The notes under the pieces are model-generated. The model had not been told where the DNA came from. It saw only the letters and a program-made list of their open reading frames with translations, and ran no database searches. A DNA stretch of 64,000 nucleotides from Thermopolyspora sp040678635 (GTDB lineage Bacteria; Actinomycetota; Actinomycetes; Streptosporangiales; Streptosporangiaceae): positions 127,960 to 191,959 of the forward strand of contig NZ_JBFATZ010000016.1 in assembly GCF_040678635.1 (NCBI RefSeq). Reading direction: 5' to 3'. The position numbers and the translations under genes were made by a program. How positions within the stretch are numbered: position 1 is the stretch's first letter; each line of letters begins with the position of its first letter. Shown piece by piece: positions 24,024 through 36,549 of this stretch.

Positions 24024-26102
24024 GTGACCGTCACCTATCCGTTCAGCGCCGTCGTCGGGCTCGATGATCTGAAGCTGGCGCTGGTGCTCAACGCGGTCTC
24101 GCCGAGGGTGGGCGGGGTGCTCGTGCGCGGGGAGAAGGGGACCGCCAAATCGACCATCGTGCGGGCGCTTGCCGCGCAGTTGCCGCAGGTGGAGGTGGTG
24201 TCCGGGTGCCGGTTCGCCTGTGATCCCGGCGCGCCGGATCCGGCGTGTCCGGACGGGCCGCACGAGCCCGGCGAGCATCGCCTGCGGCGGGCCGCGGCGC
24301 TGGTGGAGCTGCCGGTCGGGGCGTCGGAGGATCGCCTGGTCGGGTCGCTCGACGTGGAGCGGGCGCTGACCGAGGGGGTGAAGGCGTTCGAGCCGGGATT
24401 GCTCGCCGCCGCCCATCGGGGGGTGCTGTATGTGGACGAGGTCAATCTGCTCCACGATCACCTGGTGGATCTGCTGCTCGACGCGGCGGCGCTCGGCACC
24501 TGCTATGTGGAGCGGGAGTCGGTCTCGGTACGGCACGCTGCCCGTTTTCTGCTGGTCGGCACGATGAATCCGGAAGAAGGCGAGCTGCGGCCGCAGTTGC
24601 TGGATCGGTTCGGGCTGACGGTGGAGGTGCGGGCGTCGCGGGATCCCGGCGAGCGGGCCGAGGTGGTACGCCGGAGGCTGGCGTTCGACGCGGATCCGGA
24701 GGGGTTCGCGGCGGAGTGGGCCGAAGAGGAGGCGCGGCTCGCGCGGCGGATCGCCGAGGCGCGGGCGCGGGTGGGCGCGGTGCGACTGCCGGACGCGCGG
24801 CTGCGGCAGATCGCGACGGTGTGCGCGGCGTTCGAGGTGGACGGGTTGCGGGCCGATCTGGTGACCGCGAACGCGGCGATCGCGCACGCGGCCTGGCACG
24901 GCCGGGACGCGGTGACGACCGAGGATGTGCGGGCGGCGGCCCGCCTGTCGCTGCCGCACCGGCGGCGGCGTGACCCGTTCGACGCGCCGGGGCTGGACGA
25001 GGAGTTGCTGGATGAGCTGCTGAGGCAGACCTCCGGTCCCGACGATGACGTGCCGCCCGACGGCGGTGGCGGGGAGTCGCCGCCCGATGGGACGAATCCG
25101 GATATTTCTGGGCTTGATCCAGCGGGCCAGGAACGGGAAACAGGGGCGACCGAACAGACCCGGCCGGGCCCCCTGGCCCCGCCGGAACAACCGGAGGGGC
25201 CAGGGGTCCCGACCGGCCGCCGGGAGGACGCCGGGAATGGCGGCCGCGACGCCGACGACGCCCGGCCGGAGGAGACGGGACGGCGATCCGGCGACGGCTC
25301 CGGCCAGGTCGCCGCCGTCGCCGCGCCGTACCGGGTGCCCCTGCTGAAGGTGCCGGGGGTCGGCGAGGGCGCCGCCGGGCGGCGCTCGCGATCGCGAGGC
25401 CGGCACGGCCGGGGCATCGGAGCCCGGTTGCCGCAGGGAAAGGCCCACGACATCCACGTGACGGCGACGCTGCTGGCCGCCGCACCCCACCAGGCCCGGC
25501 GTGGCCGCACCGGACCGGGCCTCCTGCTCCGGCAGGACGACCTGCGGCAGGTCGTCCGCGAGGGCAGAGAGGGCAACCTGGTGCTCTTCGTCGTCGACGC
25601 CAGCGGCTCGATGGCCGCCAGAAAACGGATGACCACCGTCAAAACCGCCGTCCTGAGCCTGCTGCTCGACGCCTACCAGCGCCGCGACAAGGTCGGCCTG
25701 GTCACCTTCCGCGGCACCACCGCCGAGGTGCCGCTGCCGCCGACCTCCTCCGTCGAAGCGGGCGCGGCCCGGCTGCGCGCCCTGCCCACGGGCGGACGCA
25801 CCCCCCTGGCCGCGGGCCTGATCAAGGCGGCCCAGGTGCTCCGCGTGGAACGCCTCCGCGACCCCGCCCGCCGTCCCCTCCTGGTGCTCGTCACCGACGG
25901 CCGCGCCACGTCCGGCGGCGACGTGGACCGCGCCGCCGCCCTCCTGCACGGTACGGCGAGCGTGATCGTGGACTGCGAAACCGGCCCGGTACGGCTCGGC
26001 CTCGCCGCGCACCTGGCCGCCAGGTTGCAGGCCGCGCTCGTCCCTCTCGACGCGCTGTCCGACCTGGGCTCGGTCGTACGCGCCCATAGAAGGGCCGGCT
26101 GA
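24024..26102 (+). CDS. ChlI-ChlD fused cobalt/magnesium chelatase subunit
   Basis: A 692-aa fusion. Residues 1-330 are a ChlI-type AAA+ ATPase (Walker A GEKGTAKS at about 36, Walker B LYVDEVNLL, sensor GTMNPEEGELRPQLLDRFGL). About 335-450 is a Pro/Gly/acid-rich linker. About 515-692 is a von Willebrand A domain with MIDAS FVVDASGSM. In actinobacteria this fusion replaces CobS and CobT and powers CobN, encoded convergently downstream, to insert cobalt into hydrogenobyrinate diamide. The start GTG follows AAGGGGAAGG. The 76 bp before it contain a short CACGTCAAGG direct repeat. Confidence 0.85.
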   Translation: MTVTYPFSAVVGLDDLKLALVLNAVSPRVGGVLVRGEKGTAKSTIVRALAAQLPQVEVVSGCRFACDPGAPDPACPDGPHEPGEHRLRRAAALVELPVGASEDRLVGSLDVERALTEGVKAFEPGLLAAAHRGVLYVDEVNLLHDHLVDLLLDAAALGTCYVERESVSVRHAARFLLVGTMNPEEGELRPQLLDRFGLTVEVRASRDPGERAEVVRRRLAFDADPEGFAAEWAEEEARLARRIAEARARVGAVRLPDARLRQIATVCAAFEVDGLRADLVTANAAIAHAAWHGRDAVTTEDVRAAARLSLPHRRRRDPFDAPGLDEELLDELLRQTSGPDDDVPPDGGGGESPPDGTNPDISGLDPAGQERETGATEQTRPGPLAPPEQPEGPGVPTGRREDAGNGGRDADDARPEETGRRSGDGSGQVAAVAAPYRVPLLKVPGVGEGAAGRRSRSRGRHGRGIGARLPQGKAHDIHVTATLLAAAPHQARRGRTGPGLLLRQDDLRQVVREGREGNLVLFVVDASGSMAARKRMTTVKTAVLSLLLDAYQRRDKVGLVTFRGTTAEVPLPPTSSVEAGAARLRALPTGGRTPLAAGLIKAAQVLRVERLRDPARRPLLVLVTDGRATSGGDVDRAAALLHGTASVIVDCETGPVRLGLAAHLAARLQAALVPLDALSDLGSVVRAHRRAG

Positions 26103-26145
26103 GGAGCGCGGCCGTACGCGCAAACGCACGAGAGGAAGGGCGGAG

Positions 26146-26748
26146 ATGCCGCAGGGGAAGCCGGTGTCGGTGCCGGATGACGGACTGACCACGCGGCAGC
26201 GGAGAAACCGGGCGCTGCTGATGGTGCATACCGGGCCGGGCAAGGGCAAGTCGACGGCCGCGTTCGGGATGGCGTTGCGAGCCTGGAATCAGGGCTGGCC
26301 GATCGGGGTGTTCCAGTTCGTGAAGTCGGCCAAGTGGCGGGTCGGCGAGGAGCGGGCGCTGCGGGTGCTCGGGGACAGCGGTGAGGGCGGGTCGGTGGCC
26401 TGGCACAAGATGGGCGAGGGCTGGTCATGGATTCAGCGGCCCGGCACCGAGCGAGATCACGCGGCCGAGGCGCGGGAGGGCTGGGCGCAGATCAAACGGG
26501 ACCTGGCCGCCGAAACCTACCGGTTCTACGTACTGGACGAGTTCACCTATCCGCTCAACTGGGGCTGGCTCGACCTGGACGACGTCGTAACGGCGCTGAC
26601 GACCCGCCCGGGAAACCAGCATGTGGTGATCACAGGTCGGGACGCCCCCGACCGCCTGATCGAGGTGGCCGACCTGGTGACCGAGATGGGCAAGGTACGC
26701 CACCCCATGGACGCCGGGCAGAAGGGACAGAAAGGCATCGAGTGGTGA
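26146..26748 (+). CDS. cobO: Corrinoid adenosyltransferase CobO
   Basis: A 200-aa ATP:cob(I)alamin adenosyltransferase. The P-loop is HTGPGKGKSTAAFGMALRA. GVFQFVKSAKW, WSWIQRP, DEFTYPLNWGW and ITGRDAP are CobO/BtuR hallmarks. It adds the adenosyl group to cobyrinate diamide and later corrinoids. Its last codons and stop (GGC ATC GAG TGG TGA) lie inside the 260-bp tandem duplication described below, but the protein is intact. The stop overlaps the start of the truncated cobB copy by GTGA. Confidence 0.92.
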   Translation: MPQGKPVSVPDDGLTTRQRRNRALLMVHTGPGKGKSTAAFGMALRAWNQGWPIGVFQFVKSAKWRVGEERALRVLGDSGEGGSVAWHKMGEGWSWIQRPGTERDHAAEAREGWAQIKRDLAAETYRFYVLDEFTYPLNWGWLDLDDVVTALTTRPGNQHVVITGRDAPDRLIEVADLVTEMGKVRHPMDAGQKGQKGIEW

Positions 26749-27250
26749 CGCGTGCCGTCCCGCGTCTCGTCATCGCCGCGCCCAGCTCCGGCGGCGGCAA
26801 GACGACGGTCGCCACCGGCCTGATGGCCGCACTGCGCGCCCGCGGCCTGCGGGTCTCGCCGCACAAGGTCGGCCCGGACTACATCGACCCCGGCTACCAC
26901 GCCCTCGCCACCGGCCGCCCGGGGCGAAACCTGGACCCCTGGCTGGTGGGCGAGGACCGTACCGCACCGCTGTTCCTGCACGGCGCACGGAAAGGCATCG
27001 AGTGGTGACGCGTGCCGTCCCGCGTCTCGTCATCGCCGCGCCCAGCTCCGGTGGCGGCAAGACGACGGTCGCCACCGGCCTGATGGCCGCACTGCGCGCC
27101 CGCGGCCTGCGGGTCTCGCCGCACAAGGTCGGCCCGGACTACATCGACCCCGGCTACCACGCCCTCGCCACCGGCCGCCCGGGGCGAAACCTGGACCCGT
27201 GGCTGGTGGGCGAGGACCGTATCGCACCGCTGTTCCTGCACGGCGCACGG
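26731..27250. repeat. 260-bp tandem duplication across the cobO/cobB junction
   Basis: Unit 1 is 26731-26990 and unit 2 is 26991-27250. They differ at three positions (26792/27052, 26939/27199, 26962/27222), so 257 of 260 bases match. Each unit holds the last six codons of cobO with its stop, the GTGA overlap and the first 81 codons of cobB. The period is not a multiple of 3, yet because each unit brings its own stop and start, cobO and a complete cobB both survive. Confidence 0.95.
26745..27008 (+). pseudogene. Truncated CobB N-terminus created by the tandem duplication
   Basis: An 87-codon ORF starting at the GTG that overlaps the cobO stop. It encodes the CobB P-loop region (PSSGGGKTTVATGL) and then ends HGARKGIEW, the last five residues being the duplicated cobO C-terminus. 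Its stop again overlaps a GTG, that of full-length cobB. It could be translated in the chain cobO to fragment to cobB, but lacks most of the ATPase domain and all of the glutaminase domain. Confidence 0.85.
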
Positions 27251-28323
27251 GACTGCGACATCGCGATCGTCGAGGGCGTGATGGGGCTCTTCGACGGCCG
27301 GGGCGATGACGACTTCGCCTCGACGGCCCACGTCGCCCGCCTCCTCGACGCGCCGGTCGTGCTGGTCGTGGACGTGTCCCGGCAGAGCCGCTCGGTGGCG
27401 GCGGTCGTGCACGGTTTCGCCACCTTCGACCCCCGCGTACGGCTCGGCGGCGTCATCCTCAACCGCGTCGGCTCCCCCCGCCACGAGGAACTGTGCCGCT
27501 CGGCGCTTGCCGCGTACCCCATCCTGGGCGCGATCCACCGCGACGACGCCGTCTTCACCCCCTCCCGCCACCTGGGCCTGATCCCCGCCGCCGAACGCGG
27601 CGGCGAAGCGGTCCGCGCCGTGCGGCGCATGGGCGAGCTGATCGCGCGCTCCTGCGACCTCGAAGCCCTGGTCCGCCTCGCCCACACCGCTTCCCCGCCG
27701 ACCGTCACCGCCTGGGATCCGGCCGAAGCCCTCTCCCCGTTCTCTCCCGCCGATGGCCGTGGCCGTGCCGAAACGCAGGGAAAGATCGTCGCCGTGGCGG
27801 GTGGGCCGGCTTTCACCTTCGGCTACGCCGAGCATGTGGAGCTGCTGCGCGCCGCCGGAGCCGAGGTCGCGGTGTTCGACCCGCTTCGTCACGAGGGCCT
27901 GCCCGAGGGTACGGGCGCGCTCGTGCTCGGCGGTGGCTTCCCCGAGGTCTACGCGGAGCAGCTCGCGGCCAACGAGCGCCTGCGCGAGCAGCTTGCCGCC
28001 TTCGACGGCCCGGTCGCGGCCGAATGCGCCGGGCTGCTCTACCTGTGCCGGGAGCTTGACGGTCGGCGCATGTGCGGCCGAATCCCGGCCGTGGCCCGGA
28101 TGACGGACACGCTGACGCTCGGCTACCGCGAGGCCACGGCGCTGCGCGACTCGCTGCTCACCCGCACCGGCGAGCCGCTGCGCGGCCACGAGTTCCACCG
28201 GACCACGATCGAGCCCGTCCCCGACCCGCTGCTGCGCTGGGACGGCGGCGCGGACGGGCACGGCGACGCCCTCCTCACCGCCACCTACCTGCACCTGCAC
28301 TGGGCGGGCGCGCCAGTGCTCGC

Positions 28324-31950
<3,627 letters not shown>

Positions 31951-31959
31951 GTGGCAGTC

Positions 31960-32060
31960 CTCCCTGGGCTTCTCGCCCCGGTCTCGGGGGTGACGCGGCA
32001 GCCGGAATCGCACCGGCTCCCCGCTTCAACTTTCCCCTCGATCTTCCCGTCCATGCGGAC
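31960..32060 (-). ncRNA. Cobalamin riboswitch upstream of cobN
   Basis: The minus strand reads GAGGGGAAAGTTGAAGC, then GGGAGCCGGTGCGATTCCGG, CTGCCGCGTCACC, a CCCCCGAGACCGGGG hairpin and AAGCCCAGGGAGGA. GCCGGTGCGATTCCGG is the characteristic core of cobalamin riboswitches. The final segment includes the cobN ribosome site, so control is probably at translation initiation. Edges are approximate. Confidence 0.75.
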
Positions 32061-32135
32061 GGCCGCCCGTGACAGGGCGCGCTTCCGGTGCCAACGGCGA
32101 GGCCGCGCCGGGCCACGGCAGGACGCCGAGCGATT

Positions 32136-32154
32136 GGATACCCTAGGGGGTACC
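32136..32154. promoter_or_regulatory. CsoR/CstR-type operator before the repressor gene
   Basis: GGATACCCTAGGGGGTACC is a near-palindrome of the ATACCC-GGGTAT type bound by CsoR/CstR repressors. It lies 17 bp before the repressor ATG, suggesting autoregulation. Two matching sites flank the promoter at 32951-33018. Confidence 0.65.
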
Positions 32155-32170
32155 GACCGAAGGATGTGGC

Positions 32171-32443
32171 ATGGAACTGGACAAGGAAGCCCTCGCCGAT
32201 GTCGTCGTACGGCTGCGGCGGGCTCAGGGGCAGATCGGCGGCGTGATCCAGATGATCGAGAGCGGCCGGGACTGCAAGGACGTGATAACCCAGCTCGCCG
32301 CCGCGTCCCGGGCATTGGACAGGGCGGGATTCAAGATCATCGCAACGGGTCTGGAGCAGTGCGTGGCGGACAGCGACGCCGATCCGGCCCAGGCTCGGCT
32401 CAACCGCGATCAACTGGAAAAGCTCTTCCTCTCCCTCGCCTGA
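32171..32443 (+). CDS. CsoR/CstR-family repressor, probably persulfide-sensing
   Basis: A 90-aa all-helical DUF156 repressor: RLRRAQGQIGGVIQMIES, C35 in GRDCKDV, C64 in GLEQCV. Copper-type CsoR has a His four residues before the second Cys; here that place is Gly60, so only the two Cys remain, as in CstR persulfide sensors. The downstream genes are sulfide-detoxification genes and share its operator sequence, which fits. Reactive sulfur would link the two Cys and release DNA. The ATG has AAGGA 8 nt upstream. Confidence 0.82.
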   Translation: MELDKEALADVVVRLRRAQGQIGGVIQMIESGRDCKDVITQLAAASRALDRAGFKIIATGLEQCVADSDADPAQARLNRDQLEKLFLSLA

Positions 32444-32466
32444 CGAATCTCCCTCGCCTGACGAAA
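32431..32466. repeat. 18-bp tandem duplication over the repressor stop codon
   Basis: CTCCCTCGCCTGACGAA occurs twice in tandem with an 18-bp period (32431-32448, 32449-32466). The first copy contains the last codons and the TGA of the repressor gene. Confidence 0.85.
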
Positions 32467-32950
32467 CGGACCACTCCGGCCCCTCCACCCCTCATCAGGA
32501 CGCCCCCTCCACCCGGGCGCGGCTCCGCTCGTCGAGCGGTGCCCGTCTCCCCGGGCGCGGGTGACCCATGCCGCAAGGCGAGCCCCACCGACGCCGCATC
32601 CAGCGAAATCCGTCCCGGCGGCGAGGGAGAGATCGTCGGCGGGAGCATGGTCCTCTTCGCGGTGGCCTCGCCGACTTCGAGATCCGGGTGCCGTGAGATC
32701 GAACCGGAGCCGACGTGTGAGCCGGTGGACGGACCACCGGACCGACTCGGCCACGCCGCCCGTTCACCGCCGCTCGCCACGGACCGGATCAACCACCGAC
32801 GGCCCGCCCGCACGGTCGTTCCACCCCACCGGCCCATTCAGCGGCCCGCACACCCACTGAAGCAGGGCCGACGTCGGCTCCGGAGCGACCACCACGACCG
32901 CCGACACGCCATCCCGACGACCGCCCGTGTCAGCACGACGCATCACCACA
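32444..32950. other. Gene-free stretch inside the persulfide island
   Basis: About 500 bp between the repressor gene and the operator-promoter of the rhodanese operon. Open frames here have no recognisable content or start signals. Apart from the duplicated repressor end I see nothing definite. Confidence 0.5.
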
Positions 32951-33018
32951 GGTACCCCGGGGGGTATTTGCCAAACGACGGCGTTGTGAACTACAGTTCG
33001 GGTACCCCCGGGGGTATA
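32951..33018 (+). promoter_or_regulatory. Promoter flanked by two CstR-type operators
   Basis: Operators GGTACCCCGGGGGGTATTT (32951-32969) and GGTACCCCCGGGGGTATA (33001-33018) are centred about 50 bp apart. Between them lie TTGCCA (32968-32973) and TACAGT (32992-32997) with an 18-bp spacer, predicting a transcript start near 33003 inside the second site. Binding at either site would block the rhodanese-TauE-dioxygenase operon. Confidence 0.7.
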
Positions 33019-33079
33019 TCGGTCGACGATGAGGTCGGCCGCGGTCGTCTTCCTGATTCGCTTCGAAGGATGCCTGGAC

Positions 33080-33661
33080 ATGAGTGATTCACCGGCCAGA
33101 CTGGACGCCGCCGCCCTGCGCGCCCGGCTCGACGCCGACGACGGCCTGCGCGTGCTTGACGTGCGTACCCCAGCCGAGTTCGCGGCGGCGCACATCCCCG
33201 GCTCCTACAACGTCCCCCTGGACAACCTCCGGGAACACCGCTCAGAGTTGCGCCGTCACCTCGGCCAGGTGGTGCTGGTGTGCCGCAGCGGCACGCGGGC
33301 GGCCCAGGCCGAGCGGGTGCTGGCCGAGGCCGGGATGGCGAACCTCCGCGTCCTGGACGGCGGCCTGCTCGCCTGGGAGGCCGCCGGGGCGCCGGTCAGC
33401 CGCGGACGCCCCCGCTGGGATCTGGAACGGCAGGTGCGGCTGGTCGCGGGCGTCCTGGTGCTCGCGAGCGTGCTCGGCGGCCTGGTCGTGCCCGGATTGG
33501 AGTGGCTGGCCGCCGCCATCGGCGCCGGACTCGCCGTCGCCGCGCTCACCAACACCTGCGCGATGGGCATGCTGCTGGCGCGGCTGCCGTTCAACCGGGT
33601 CGCGGCCTGCGACGCGGAGGCGATCGTGGCACGACTGGTGCGGGACGGACGACCGGCATGA
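33080..33661 (+). CDS. Membrane-tethered rhodanese
   Basis: A 193-aa protein. Residues 8-110 are a rhodanese domain (VLDVRTPAEFAAAHIPGSYN; active loop LVCRSGTRAAQA with the catalytic Cys), followed by a DUF2892-like pair of membrane helices (LVAGVLVLASVLGGLVVPG and LAAAIGAGLAVAALTNTCAM). Such proteins handle sulfane sulfur at the inner membrane face in sulfide-oxidation operons. The ATG at 33080 has GAAGGA 9 nt upstream. Its stop overlaps the next start by ATGA. Confidence 0.85.
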   Translation: MSDSPARLDAAALRARLDADDGLRVLDVRTPAEFAAAHIPGSYNVPLDNLREHRSELRRHLGQVVLVCRSGTRAAQAERVLAEAGMANLRVLDGGLLAWEAAGAPVSRGRPRWDLERQVRLVAGVLVLASVLGGLVVPGLEWLAAAIGAGLAVAALTNTCAMGMLLARLPFNRVAACDAEAIVARLVRDGRPA

Positions 33662-36153
33662 CCCTCGCGCTCACCCTGGGCGCGGCCGTACTCGTCGGTC
33701 TCTCCCTCGGGTTGCTCGGCGGCGGAGGCTCGATCCTGACCGTACCGATCCTGATCTACCTGGCCGATGTCGCGCCGAAGCCGGCGATCGCGATGTCGCT
33801 GTTCGTCGTCGGAGTCACCAGCGCGGTGGGGATGCTCCCGCACGCCCGTGCGAGGCGGATCCAGTGGCGGACCGGGCTGTTGTACGGCACCGCCGGAATG
33901 ATCGGCGCGTACGGCGGCGGACGACTGGCCGCCTACATCCCCGCAGGCGTGCTGCTGGTGGCCTTTGGGCTCGTGATGGCCGTCACCGCGGCGGCGATGC
34001 TGCGCCCTCGCCCGGTATCCGCGCCCATCACGTCCACCGCGTCCATGACGTCCACCGCGTCCATCACGTCCATGACGTCCCCGCACGCGGTGGCGGAACG
34101 CGGGCCGGTGAACCGCCCGATGGCGCGGATCCTCGCCGAGGGGATCGCGGTCGGGGCGGTCACCGGGCTGATCGGCGCCGGCGGCGGCTTCCTCGTGGTG
34201 CCCGCGTTGGTGCTGCTGGGCGGCCTCACCATGCCGGTGGCGGTCGGCACCTCGCTGGTGGTCATCGCGATGAAGTCGTTCGCCGGGCTCGCCGGCTACC
34301 TCGACAGCGTACGCCTGGACTGGCCGCTGACCCTCGCGGTGACCGCTGCGGCGGTGGTCGGCGGCATGGCCGGGTCCCGGCTGGCCGGTCACGTCGACCC
34401 GGGGCGGCTACGGCGGGCCTTCGGCTGGTTCGTCGTCGTCATGGCGGCGTTCGTGCTCGTCCAGCAGGTCCCGGCGACGGTGCGCCACCTGGTGCTGGAC
34501 ACCCTGTCCGGCTGGCCGGCGCAGTCGGCGTTCATCGTCGCGGCCGTGTCCGGGGCCCTCGTCGTCTGGCGGATCAGGGCCCGCAGGACCGGCGTTCCGC
34601 TCGTCGCCTCGCCGCCGCGACCCGGACCCATCGTTCCCGGCCCGCCACCGACGTCCGGGGCCGGGCCGGACGGCGGCGACACCCACGCGTCGGCGCTCGG
34701 CACCACGCACGCCACGTCCGACGCACCGAACACCATCGAATCTCGGGAGAATCGGGAGAATCGCATGTTCTTCACCCAGTACTACCTGGAATGTCTGTCC
34801 CAGGCCTCGTACCTGATCGGCGACAAGACGACCGGCCGGGCCGTGGTGGTCGATCCGCGCCGTGACGTGAGCGAATACCTCAACGACGCGGCGGCGCACG
34901 GGCTCACCATCGAGGCGGTCATCAACACCCACTTCCACGCCGACTTCATCGCCGGGCACCTGGAACTGGCGGCCCGCACCGGGGCCTGGATCGGGTACGG
35001 CCGAAGGGCCACCGGTGTGGAATACCCGATTCGCGCGCTCGCCGACGGGGAGCGGATCTCCCTGGGCGAGGTGACGCTGCAAATCCTGGAGACCCCCGGC
35101 CACACCCCCGAATCGATCAGCGTTCTGCTCTTCGAGCACCCCGGCGACACCGTTCCGTACGGCGTGCTCACCGGAGACGCCCTGTTCATCGGCGACGTGG
35201 GCCGACCCGATCTGCTCGCCTCCTTCGGCATCACCGCCGACGAACTCGGCGGCATGCTGTACGACAGCGTCCAGCACAAGCTGATGGCCCTGCCCGACCA
35301 GGTGCGCGTCTTCCCGGCACACGGGGCCGGCTCGGCCTGCGGCAAGAACCTGTCGACCGCGCTGCAGTCCACCATCGGCGACCAGCGGCTCACCAACTAC
35401 GCCTGCGCGCCCATGAGCCGGGACGAGTTCGTGGCCATCGTGACCGAGGGCCAGCCGCCGGCGCCCGGCTACTTCGGATACGACGCCGTCCTCAACCGCA
35501 AGCGGCACGAACTGCTGGATGTGAGCGCGCACCTGCGCCCGCTGTCACCGGCGGAATTTCTGGAACTCCAGGCGGCCGGCGCGGTCGTGCTTGACACCCG
35601 CGACGCGCTGGAGTTCGCCGCCGGCCACCCGCGCGGCGCGCTCAACGTCCCCGCCGATGGCCGCTTCGCCGAACGGGCCGGCATGGTCGTCCCGCCCGAC
35701 AGCGAGATTCTCGTCATCGCGCCGCAGGACCGCGAGGCCGAGGTCGTCACCCGGCTCGCCCGGATCGGCCTCGACACGGTCGCCGGTTACCTACGCGAGC
35801 CCGAGGGCGCCCTGACCGCCATGGCCGGTCACCTCACCCAGGCGAGGCGCGTCACCGTCAGCGAGCTGCGGCAGGCCCTGGACCGCGCGCATCCGCCCGC
35901 GCTGCTGGACGTCCGCAACGCCGGCGAGGTCGAGGGCGGCGCCATCCCCGGCGCCATCGCCATCCCACTCGCCGAGTTGCCCCGGCGGCTCGCCGAGATC
36001 CCCGCCGACACCCCGGTGGTCGTCTACTGCGCGAGCGGCATCCGCTCCTCCATCGCCGCCAGCCTGCTGCGCCGACACGGCCACACCGACGTGTCCGACC
36101 TGCTCGGGGGCTACGACGCCTGGCGCCGCGCGCTCACCCCGGCCACGGCCTGA
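33658..36153 (+). CDS. TauE/SafE exporter fused to persulfide dioxygenase-rhodanese
   Basis: One 831-codon frame without a stop. Residues 1-300 form a TauE/SafE-type anion exporter (GLLGGGGSILTVPILIYLAD and GLIGAGGGFLVVPALVLLGG half-repeats) with a repetitive Thr/Ser loop (about 122-140). About 310-369 is a Pro/Gly linker. From Met370 comes a CstB/ETHE1-like iron persulfide dioxygenase (THFHADFIAGHLELAARTGA, ETPGHTPESISVLL, GDVGRPDL), then two rhodanese domains: the first lacks Cys (VIAPQD), the second is active (YCASGIRSS, Cys about 791). These parts are normally separate genes. GGGAGAATC repeats sit just before Met370 (34765), so a free 462-aa dioxygenase may also be made. Likely role: oxidise persulfide to sulfite and export sulfite. 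Confidence 0.8.
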   Translation: MTLALTLGAAVLVGLSLGLLGGGGSILTVPILIYLADVAPKPAIAMSLFVVGVTSAVGMLPHARARRIQWRTGLLYGTAGMIGAYGGGRLAAYIPAGVLLVAFGLVMAVTAAAMLRPRPVSAPITSTASMTSTASITSMTSPHAVAERGPVNRPMARILAEGIAVGAVTGLIGAGGGFLVVPALVLLGGLTMPVAVGTSLVVIAMKSFAGLAGYLDSVRLDWPLTLAVTAAAVVGGMAGSRLAGHVDPGRLRRAFGWFVVVMAAFVLVQQVPATVRHLVLDTLSGWPAQSAFIVAAVSGALVVWRIRARRTGVPLVASPPRPGPIVPGPPPTSGAGPDGGDTHASALGTTHATSDAPNTIESRENRENRMFFTQYYLECLSQASYLIGDKTTGRAVVVDPRRDVSEYLNDAAAHGLTIEAVINTHFHADFIAGHLELAARTGAWIGYGRRATGVEYPIRALADGERISLGEVTLQILETPGHTPESISVLLFEHPGDTVPYGVLTGDALFIGDVGRPDLLASFGITADELGGMLYDSVQHKLMALPDQVRVFPAHGAGSACGKNLSTALQSTIGDQRLTNYACAPMSRDEFVAIVTEGQPPAPGYFGYDAVLNRKRHELLDVSAHLRPLSPAEFLELQAAGAVVLDTRDALEFAAGHPRGALNVPADGRFAERAGMVVPPDSEILVIAPQDREAEVVTRLARIGLDTVAGYLREPEGALTAMAGHLTQARRVTVSELRQALDRAHPPALLDVRNAGEVEGGAIPGAIAIPLAELPRRLAEIPADTPVVVYCASGIRSSIAASLLRRHGHTDVSDLLGGYDAWRRALTPATA

Positions 36154-36265
36154 CCACGCCGACGGCGGCCACCCCGGCGGAGCCGTTCAACGAATCACCG
36201 CCGACGCCGTCGAACAGACAGACCGGCGCCGGGCGATCCACCCGACACCGCTCACCGATCACCCG

Positions 36266-36295
36266 ACGAAGGGCCGCCCTCGTGCGGCCCTTCGT
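36266..36295. terminator. 12-bp perfect hairpin after the persulfide operon
   Basis: ACGAAGGGCCGC (36266-36277) pairs perfectly with GCGGCCCTTCGT (36284-36295) around a 6-base loop. It lies 113 bp after the dioxygenase stop. There is no U-tract, which is usual in high-GC actinomycetes. The rest of 36154-36549 shows no convincing gene. Confidence 0.65.
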
Positions 36296-36536
36296 GACTT
36301 GCATGGCCAGCCGTGCCCGATCCGCACGGACGCACCGGTACCCCACCACCCATCCCGATACCGCTGACCGACCAGTCGATGAAAGGCGGCCATCGCGTCG
36401 GCCTCTCATCGTTCATCCACCCGGCATCCCCAACCCGCGCGGACGCACTGACACCTTGCCGCCCATCGCGACGCCTCTCCCCGACCATGACATGATTCGC
36501 CGACCTGCCAAACTGATCCCGTAGCAGGGCGGGCGT

Positions 36537-36542
36537 TACCAT
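36537..36542 (+). promoter_or_regulatory. -10 box of a leaderless cobG transcript
   Basis: TACCAT ends 7 nt before the cobG GTG. There is no ribosome site, so the mRNA probably begins at the start codon. The -35 region is not clear. No riboswitch core is visible here. Confidence 0.4.
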
Positions 36543-36549
36543 CCTCAAC

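Noticed and set aside
34924..34950. Loss of the metallo-beta-lactamase HxHxDH motif (HFHADF) as evidence of a dead enzyme
   Set aside because: From family knowledge, iron persulfide dioxygenases of the CstB group use this form and do not need the last His, so it is not evidence of inactivation.
36134..36409. A 91-codon minus-strand ORF after the persulfide operon
   Set aside because: It crosses the strong terminator hairpin and has no recognisable sequence.
36300..36549. A cobalamin riboswitch before cobG
   Set aside because: The GCCGGTGxGAxTCCGG-type core is absent and the transcript looks leaderless.
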